64,000 bases of DNA from contig JARUPY010000089.1 of the NCBI GenBank assembly GCA_029817715.1, forward strand, positions 1,178,001 to 1,242,000. Direction: 5' to 3'. Source of the stretch: Melastoma dodecandrum (lineage: Eukaryota; Streptophyta; Magnoliopsida; Myrtales; Melastomataceae). The notes below the pieces were generated by a model that was given only the letters and a program-made list of their open reading frames with translations, ran no database searches and was not told where the DNA came from. Position numbers and translations under genes: made by a program. Positions within the stretch are counted from its first letter, which is position 1. Every line of letters starts with the position of its first letter. Shown one piece after another: positions 56,901-64,000 of this stretch.

Positions 56901-57266
56901 TTTGTTGGTGTTCTTATTCAGAAAAGTTTTGCCTTGACAAAAGGATTACTGGGGACAGTCAAGTAACAACTGATAAAGGATAATGTTGTTGACCTTTTCT
57001 GTTGCATTGGGTTTTATAACTGAAATGATGTTTGCTCCATCTTATGTCAGGTTTATGTTTGGCATAAGGGCACCGGAGATCTGGTCGATGCGCTGTCTGG
57101 TCACTCAGGAGCCATCAATTGTGTGAGCTGGAACCCGAAGAACCACCACATGCTGGCATCAGCCAGTGACGATCGTACTATACGGATATGGGGATTAAAT
57201 GGCCTCTGCACGGGACACAAGAGTGGTCAATCCAATGGCATCCATATCTGTAACGGATGCACGTGA
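53963..57266 (+). CDS. WDR26: WDR26/GID7-like protein (LisH-CTLH-WD40)
   Basis: Exons 53963-54772, 55435-55536, 55870-56499 and 57051-57266 give 585 aa with all phases consistent. LisH is at residues about 67-100 ([20 protein letters not shown]). CTLH is at about 105-165 ([20 protein letters not shown], then [19 protein letters not shown]). WD40 blades fill the rest ([56 protein letters not shown], [13 protein letters not shown]). Plant WDR26 (At5g08560) and yeast Gid7 are subunits of the CTLH/GID ubiquitin ligase. WDR26 is also reported to bind TOPLESS/RanBPM-type partners. The 5' UTR appears long. Confidence 0.92.
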
Positions 57267-57934
57267 AGAACCTTGGGACTTCAGTTACCCCCTCCCTGGC
57301 TTTTCGAGTTTTTCCTTTCATGTAAATACTCAATGTTCTTCCAAATGAAGATACACTGATGTTCCAATCAACCATGTGAATCTTATAATCTTCGTGGCAA
57401 TAAATTTACTATATCCTTCATAAGGTATGTCGATCTTTTTCATCCATTCTTGTTGGGTTTCTGGTGGCCTCCGTGCAGTTGGTTTGTTTTGAATGGTCAA
57501 TGTTAGCTTTCCACAAAGTTAAATAGTGGGATCATATACAGGGAATGTGCGAAAAATGGGATCATGACTTCACTGGCCTCTTGCGATTGCTTCAGGGAGG
57601 AATCCCCGTGGTTTTGTTGTGACATTGGGCTCAAGGTAGGCAGCAGTAGCTTCTGGCTAATATAGATGCAGATTTGGCGATTAGATTCCATTATCGATTG
57701 TTGGTTCCTAGACTTAGAAACAGATCAAGGGCAGAACTCTCAGGTCAAGACTAGATAGAAGATTTGGTCTGCTTGCCCCTTCATTTGGTGAATCTTCTTC
57801 CCTGATAAGTCCAGCACCCACAAGGCAAAGCGAAAAAATAGGCAAAACATTGCAAAAACAGTACCTTCAGCATACATTTATCATGAGAGATATACAAATT
57901 ACCCATCTCGATCTCACTGCCCAAGAACAAATCC
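57267..57934. other. Convergent 3' regions of WDR26-like and PsbP genes
   Basis: 668 bp between two convergent stop codons. AATAAA is present at 57400-57405, a likely poly(A) signal for the WDR26-like gene. No other gene signal. Confidence 0.4.
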
Positions 57935-58991
57935 CTAGGCGACACTGAACGAGCTCGCCGCGCTCTCGACGAACTTCCTAGCTCCCTTGAACCATCTCTT
58001 GTCCCCGGCCTGTGCCTTGCATATGTAAAGCTTCCCGTCCTTGACGGCCGCGGTGATCAACTGGTGCTTCCCGCCTTCATCCCCATCCGCTGTCCTTGTC
58101 AGCACGGACACAAAGTAGTACTGCTTCCCATCAATAACGGACGAGGAAGATTCGAGGATGTTGGCCGTCGCAACCGCATCAGACTCGAAACCACCCTGAA
58201 ATTTCCCTCCGGTTCTATAAAATACTGTCATGCAGGGCATGCGTCTGAAAGAAGTAGGCTTACCTCAGAGTCGGTCTTGCCAAAGTAGGCTTGCTTGCCG
58301 AACAAAAAGTCGACCTGAACATAAAGAAATCCACGGTCCATTAGACAACGTGATCCGGAATATATCGCTAAAGTACAGTTTTTGCGGTCCTCCAGCGGGC
58401 TCCTCAAAATGGACTGGTTTCAGCTGATATACCTGGGAGAGGAACTGCTCAGGGGGGCCGAAATCCGTGATAGATTTCTTGTCTGTGGGGGTGACGATGA
58501 CGCTGACATAGCTGGTGGAGTCGAAGTTGTCCTCGTACCTCAGCACCTGCCCTGGGAACTCCACTTCCTTGCTCGGGTTCCACTTGGACGGAATCAAGAG
58601 CTTGAACCCATTCCCGCTGTACGGTTGGAAGTCGGTGTTCGTCTTCGGCTTCCCGAACACGTTTGCTGCACCCAAAAAAATCAATCAGCGATCCACAATC
58701 TCCTCCTCAGACCTCCAAGAAACATCCCGAGAGCCGGAATTCCTTACCAGCTTCACCGTAGGCAGCATCGGCGGGGGAGACCTTGGATCCGATGGCGGCA
58801 GCTCCCACGAGCAAGGTGAGTGCCAGTCTTCGAGAGACGGAACCGGCGTCATCGTCCTCATTGGCGGACGGCTTCTGGACACGGCAGGTGACCTGAGCAG
58901 GCTTGAACACAGGGGCATGGCGCTGGGACGAGGGAGATTTCGCTGGGGTGGCAAGCGTTTTGTGGTGCAAGAAGCAAGCGGTGGATGCCAT
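57935..58991 (-). CDS. PSBP: PsbP, oxygen-evolving enhancer protein 2, chloroplast
   Basis: Reading leftward, exons 58991-58748, 58665-58433, 58314-58264 and 58195-57935 give 262 aa. Residues 1 to about 78 are a two-part transit peptide: a stromal part rich in Ser/Thr/Ala, then a twin-arginine lumen signal ([20 protein letters not shown]) with cleavage after PADA. The mature protein starts [18 protein letters not shown], the N-terminus needed for photosystem II activation. Further motifs are [39 protein letters not shown] and the C-terminal [20 protein letters not shown]. PsbP is an extrinsic lumen subunit that holds Ca2+ and Cl- at the manganese cluster. Length matches the family (about 260). 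Confidence 0.95.
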
Positions 58992-59158
58992 TGCTTTTCC
59001 CTAGCGGATCGCGCGCAAGCCCGCACAAACTCTTGGGAGCTGCCTGGACTTTCGGGAGTGTATGTGGGTATGGGAGGAGCAAGGGGCGTGGAATTTGGAT
59101 ATCAGAAGGATTGGGATTGGATGATTGGGGGGGAGATTTTCATTGTGTTTCCAAGTCT

Positions 59159-59215
59159 GGATAAGGTTGTCGGGGACTTCATTGGTGCCACGTGGCAAGA
59201 CATGCTGCCACGTCA
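59159..59215. promoter_or_regulatory. G-boxes and I-box upstream of PsbP
   Basis: A perfect palindromic G-box GCCACGTGGC at 59187-59196, a second ACGT element GCCACGTCA at 59207-59215 and an I-box GGATAAGG at 59159-59166 lie 170-225 bp before the PsbP start codon. G-box plus I-box is the known light-responsive combination of photosynthesis genes. An inverse CCAAT (59181-59185) sits between. Confidence 0.6.
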
Positions 59216-59219
59216 CGAA

Positions 59220-62200
59220 AGATTTATCCCTTCCAAATTACACACGGAGAGGTATTTTGTAGACGTTCTTGTTTTTATTTCAAATTTTCAGTGCCAAAAC
59301 CTTCACATTTTGGGTGAACAAACATAAAAAAAAAAAAAAAAAATTATCCACGAAAGTATATTTTAATCCTTTTTTTATTTTCCCAATTTTACTAGCATAC
59401 ACCAGCGGAAAGCAAAACAAAAGAAATAAGGTCCCTCCTAACGGTATTAATGAGCCATGTCGAGCTCGGATTCCACTTACTCGAACCGCCCGAATATTAA
59501 AACTATCGGGTTTGATCATGATCGGGCTTCATTTAATCGAACCCTAATTCGAGCCTGTCCAAAAAGTTTTAGACCGAGCTTGATATTGAGCTTGGTCCAA
59601 GCCCGAATCTTTTCTAAATTTTTTCAAAGATTCTTTAAAAATTTTCTAAAATCTTTAAATTCTTATTTTAAAAAACTTTTAAAATATTTTTTATTTTATT
59701 ATAAAATTTGTCAAGCCGGGCTATTAAAAATTCAGGCCCGAACTTGTCAACTTTAATTTTTTTGATTCGGGCTCGGACCAAGGGACAAGTAGGGTCGAGT
59801 AGTTCGCGAGCCGGCCCGCACCTAACTTCGAAATTTTTGAAATAATTTCTCGAATCTAAAAGCCGAATTTCGAAAATTTAAAGTTTTTGACATAAGAAAA
59901 CCAAGGAATATAGCTTTTAAAAGCAGTCGAGTTCCAAAAAAAGTAGAGTACCTTAAAAGAAAACTCGATTCCGAATTCGGGGTATCATTTCAGGAATCTC
60001 GAAAGTATGTGAATGCTAATTAGTGACAAACTCTAATAATTGCACCTTGTAATAGACAATGTAAAGTTAAACGAACATTGTTTAGATGATGTTGGCTTTT
60101 TATTACTTGGGTTTTCATAATGTGAGGGCGACGCATGAATCGTGAGCACCATTTGAAAGCAGAGGTGATTGTCGGAGAAGACAGAGATGGAGGCAAAACT
60201 TTTCTCATATCACAAAGGTTTGTTTTGTTTATTACACAAATGCCTCTTATATGGTCTTGATTCACCGACTTACATTACCTTCGTATGTTTAACACAAGCC
60301 CATATATCTTAATGGTACAAGATTTACGGCTGCTACCCAAAGTTGATATGTAAATATGACTACTCCGTAATAACAAATCATTAAGCCATAAAAAGATACT
60401 GTATTTTATAAATGCTAAAGGAATAGAACAAAGGACCAAACAAATATGATTTGGGCTAGAAAGTCAGACCCAACTTGTAATGAAAAATATTAACAGCCCC
60501 AGCCTAGTCCGACACTGATCCAATTCCAATCCGATCCCAACCCACCAGGTCGCCCTGATGACATCGAGATTTTTGTCCCCCAAATTTATGTTCATCCACC
60601 AAATGAAAACAACGTATGGTCCTTCTGTTCAAGATTGGACCGGGGAAGTCCGACTCGAAATTCGACCGATGAAGACAGAGACGACTCTCGATCGACAGCT
60701 GGATGGAATGCGACCAGATTGTCGGCTCCCCTGCCGATGACTCGTAAATATGCGAGAGCAACTAAATAGTTTCTGCCGATTGAGACTGTGAATACACCCT
60801 CTATAGCACGGAGTTACGTTTGCGGAAGCAAATTGCAAGCTCCCTTCGCCTGTAAACCAGGGTTCGGTTCTCCGATCCGTCCCCGTCGCCTCCATCTCTT
60901 ATGGTCCCCTGGTAGAGCTTGGACAAAAAAACGTTGCTCTACATTGTTGTATGGTCCGAGTTGGTGGTAGCACCCAATGATTTGTGGTCATCTCCATGAA
61001 AATATTATTCATTTGCTTATCGTATGATATAACTAAACTAAAATCACAAGATAACATAATATCACAACCAACCTCAATCGACTGCTACTGATCATATTCG
61101 ATATGTTCTGATTTGATCAGATCGGCCAATGAGTGTGAAAGGGATGAGCATGAACCCCACCTTAATACTACTTCTACTACTACCACGCATTCAATGCATC
61201 ACTCAGCAGGTCAATAAATTTTGGATCACCATCAGTGCTGCTGGTCTTTCGAGCGAGGGACCCCGAAGGCCGAGCAGTCGTCGAAAGTCGGACGGGACGG
61301 TGTAGACATAACTCGAATCAGGGGGGGGAAGGGAATAGTCGAGGAAAGCATTGGGGGACATGTCGTGGAGCTTCCTTTGTTCGATATTCCGTGGACATCG
61401 CGAGTCCCTTTTAGATAAGGAATAATAAGCAAAGAGAAAGAAAGGAGGAGCCCCCCCCCCCCCGAAGGACTGTCCACTCCCATGTGATGAACAAATTGAC
61501 CTCATGCGGCTGGGTCCCTCTCATGACATGACAACCCCCTTATCCAGTGCCCACAAATCTTTTGTTCTTCTCTTTTTTCTATATAGAAAAAAAAAAGAGG
61601 AGAAGCAGATGCTCCTTCTTCACCTCCGAACATCGTCATCCATATCCATTTGGTTAGCATAGCTGCTTCCTTTTTCTCTTCACAATTCTCTGTGGGGAAC
61701 TCCCCCCCCAATACGTGGGAATAAAGAAAATGTAGCGAAGGAAAATATGGCCGTCCTAATCGTGGTTGGACAAATTAGGGAGGTGGGGAAGTGCGAACTC
61801 GAGTAATTTAGTGCGAATTTTGTTTAGAAATAGGAAGTGGTCGGCATCTGATAAGGTCTGAATCTTTTGTTACTTGTTTTTCTTTGGGAATGAAAACTAG
61901 GGTGAAGAAGGAGAGAGAGGGGGGGGGGATCAGTTTTACTGTTGGGATCAGTGAAATTATTATGAGAGGACAAAAACGATCATGGAAAAGCCAAAGGAAA
62001 GCAAAAAAAAAACTGGCAAAAATGCATGGGGAAACGTCGTAAATTTGTCTACACTCGTCCGAACACATGACAAACCCATGAGATGTGATCATTGTTAACG
62101 AAGTTATTCAAGTACGAAATCGATGTCGGTCTAGGGTTTGTTAATAAAGCGAAAGTAAAATTACAAACTCTTATAGTCAATATGTGAAGCAACTCTTATG

Positions 62201-62919
62201 GTGCATCTAAAAACATTATCAAGCGCGACTCCCTCCACTACAAACGCACGGTAGTGTTGAAAGTTGAGATATTAATATAGTATATGAATAAGTTTGGTAA
62301 AGTATTCTTTTCGTGTCTAATCTCGACGACGACGTTTTGAGATATAAATATATAAACGAATTCAACCCCGACTCGCCATGCATGAACATGGAACACTCTT
62401 AAGACACACCACACTCCCTCCCCCCCCCCAAAAAAAACAACAATTTTTTCTATAAGAGGGAGAGAATGAAGAAACACCACCCTTTACCATATCGAGGACT
62501 GCACAAAAGAAATGGATACAGAACAGCAATCAATTTTATATACCTGAAATAGCTTCAAAAAAAAAAAAGAACAAAACCTGCAAAAAACGAGTTGTTGACT
62601 TCTCTCTTTTGTCCAATTCACATGAAACCAGACAGAAGAAGACCCCAGACCCCATTTATACCATTTCATTCCCCATAACGTAAGAATTATTATTATTTTT
62701 ATGAATTAAAAATTAAGGAATGAGACACGAATTCCTAGTTGAAACGATAACGAGGGAGGAACTGATTTCATTGTGCACGTGGCGCCTCATCCTTTCTCCT
62801 TGATGCAAATCCCCTCCTCCCCCTGGCCGAGCAATGTCAGCCACGAGTTTCCTTTTTAACCCTTTTGATTTCTCATACTGTAAAAAGGTTAATGCGACAG
62901 TAACTCTGACTAATGAATG

Positions 62920-62955
<36 letters not shown>

Positions 62956-63100
62956 TTGATTACGAGAATGAAATGATGGTGACGACTAAGTAAAAAGATT
63001 TTCTCAATACATTATGATGATAAAAACTTGAGTCAAATTCCCGTCTAGGGTTCTTATAGTCAGTTGATCAGCTCGTTTAATTGCTGTCCTCGACATTAAC
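59220..63100. other. Intergenic region with an AT-rich dispersed repeat
   Basis: 59440-59850 has a repeated theme of TCGGGCTT, GAGCTTG and CCGAGC blocks separated by A/T runs, as in old dispersed repeats of plant genomes. I cannot assign a family. Homopolymer C runs are near 61450 and 62420. No coding region is supported between the PsbP promoter and the PIF leader. Confidence 0.35.
62919..62957 (+). repeat. (CT)n(GT)n microsatellite
   Basis: About 13 CT units followed by about 5 GT units, about 870 bp before the PIF-like start codon. Confidence 0.85.
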
Positions 63101-63814
63101 TTTTGTTTAAATCCCTCCCACGTCCATACAATTCCAACATTGTATATTATTATTACTTGATGCCTCCCACTCCCCACTCCATTCCACACTCTTCCTTTCT
63201 TTCTTTCCTTCTCAATCTCCATTGAGTTGTGAGTCAAGTCCAGAGAGAAAGACATTCAGATCCCCCTCCCTTCAATCAATCTTTGTCTGCGGTTACTTCC
63301 CCCACTTCCGTATTTGAGGCCAAATCCCTCCCTCCCTCCCTCTTTGCCTTTTCCAATTTGTTTCCACCATTTCCAGAAGTGAAGAGAAAAGGAAGAAACA
63401 AGGACCGGCCTGCTCAGGAGAAGATTTTTTGATAGAATTTTGGGTACACTTTTTCCCATTCATTTTTGGGTTTCCTCCGTTGATTTGGGATTCTGGGGTT
63501 TTATTATTTTAAATTATAATTAATTAATCAGTTCTACTCATTGGTTGATTGATTAGTCCGACTCCTATGTTTAGGGGAATGAAATGATTATTTTAATTGC
63601 TGAGGAATCAGATTAACCAATGATATCCCGACTGTTCCCTTTCTTTGGGTCTTGCCCGCTATAAAGTGATCATTTCTTTTTTATCCGGTGATGATGTAAG
63701 TTGCTAATTTTGATTGATCATGTTTGCCCAGATTTTGACAACCTCTTTCGGTTTTTTGTTCTGTTGCAGAGAGTGTTGTGTGTGCGTGTGTGACTGTCTG
63801 CAGGAGACATCGTC
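63100..63814 (+). other. Probable leader and 5'-UTR intron of the PIF-like gene
   Basis: Pyrimidine-rich leader-like sequence (63180-63350) is followed by a T-rich section, and an acceptor-like TCTGCAG ends at about 63803, 12 bp before the start codon at 63815. This suggests an intron in the 5' UTR. Confidence 0.45.
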
Positions 63815-63888
63815 ATGAATAGCCCTGGGATTCCTGATTGGAACTTTGAATTCGATCCACCTTTGACCAATCCGAAGAAAAATATCGG
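63815..63888 (+). CDS. PIF4: Phytochrome-interacting bHLH factor (PIF4/5-like), first coding exon
   Basis: Only the first 24 codons and two bases are in the window: MNSPGIPDWNFEFDPPLTNP and four more residues, then a donor GTAACT at 63889. The next exon starts near 63985 after CTCAGCAG and reads GQGHD or RQGHD before the window ends. MNxxxPDWNFE, followed by a G-x-x-H-D/E segment, resembles the start of PIF4/PIF5 proteins of woody eudicots, where it leads into the phytochrome B-binding APB motif (ELVELLW). The bHLH domain is outside. The call is strengthened by the nearby JUB1-like gene: At2g43000 (JUB1) and At2g43010 (PIF4) are neighbours in Arabidopsis. Confidence 0.65.
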
Positions 63889-64000
63889 GTAACTCCCTCC
63901 TGGCTGAAAGGCCCCGAACTCCCCTATTTGATACTCTGAATTTGTTTCTGTTGCTCGATTTTTGTGATTCTGTGTTTCTCAGCAGGCAGGGCCATGATTT

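Overview
The window is nuclear DNA of a flowering plant, most likely a eudicot. The genes have many short GT-AG introns, several encode plastid or mitochondrial proteins, and the intergenic space is filled with plant LTR retrotransposons, terminal-inverted-repeat (TIR) elements and a tRNA-derived SINE. I cannot name the species.

Left block (about 1.8-27 kb). In order: an EMB976-like PPR protein (+), the complex I subunit NDUFS6 (+), a TOM1-like ESCRT-0 adaptor (-), a calmodulin-like protein (+), an MCC1/NAA60-type GNAT acetyltransferase (+), a WEB-family coiled-coil protein (-), an AIG2-like gamma-glutamylcyclotransferase (+), and a broken copy of a small membrane-protein gene (-). From NDUFS6 onward the order matches, as I remember the locus numbers, the Arabidopsis block At3g03070 to At3g02900 and its duplicate At5g16880 to At5g16660. 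It is therefore an old conserved block into which transposons have been inserted: two copies of a TIR element with gene fragments (53-1552 and 18121-18972, the second nested in an older TIR element), a TIR element around a pyruvate decarboxylase fragment (12978-13910), and a decayed Ty1/copia element (19712-25220) that itself contains a SINE and another TIR element.

Middle (27390-40581). One 13.2-kb Ty3/gypsy element of the Tat (Ogre/Retand-like) type has 1116-bp LTRs and the 5-bp target duplication AATAT. Gag is broken by stops. Protease and reverse transcriptase/dual RNase H/integrase frames are long, but pol is cut near its end. Between pol and the 3' LTR, on the opposite strand, lies an apparently intact six-exon gene of 941 codons with a plant mobile domain and a coiled coil. 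All five introns are GT-AG and all exon phases agree. It has its own TATA box. This is the most unusual item in the window.

Right block (40.6-64 kb). Plastid sigma factor SIG1 (-), cytochrome c oxidase subunit 6a (-), a JUNGBRUNNEN1-like NAC factor (-), a WDR26/GID7-like LisH-CTLH-WD40 protein (+) with a stray duplicate of its first exon 3 kb upstream, PsbP (-), and at the right edge the first coding exon of a PIF4/5-like bHLH factor (+). NAC042/JUB1 and PIF4 are neighbours in Arabidopsis, which supports both calls. Many of these genes serve organelles: complex I and IV subunits with clustered site II (TGGGCY) promoter motifs, a plastid sigma factor, and PsbP with G-boxes upstream, the kind of site PIF proteins bind.

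Exon boundaries were placed by eye from splice sites, conserved protein sequence and phase. Summed coding lengths are divisible by three for the intact multi-exon genes. The exon 1/2 join of COX6a stays uncertain.
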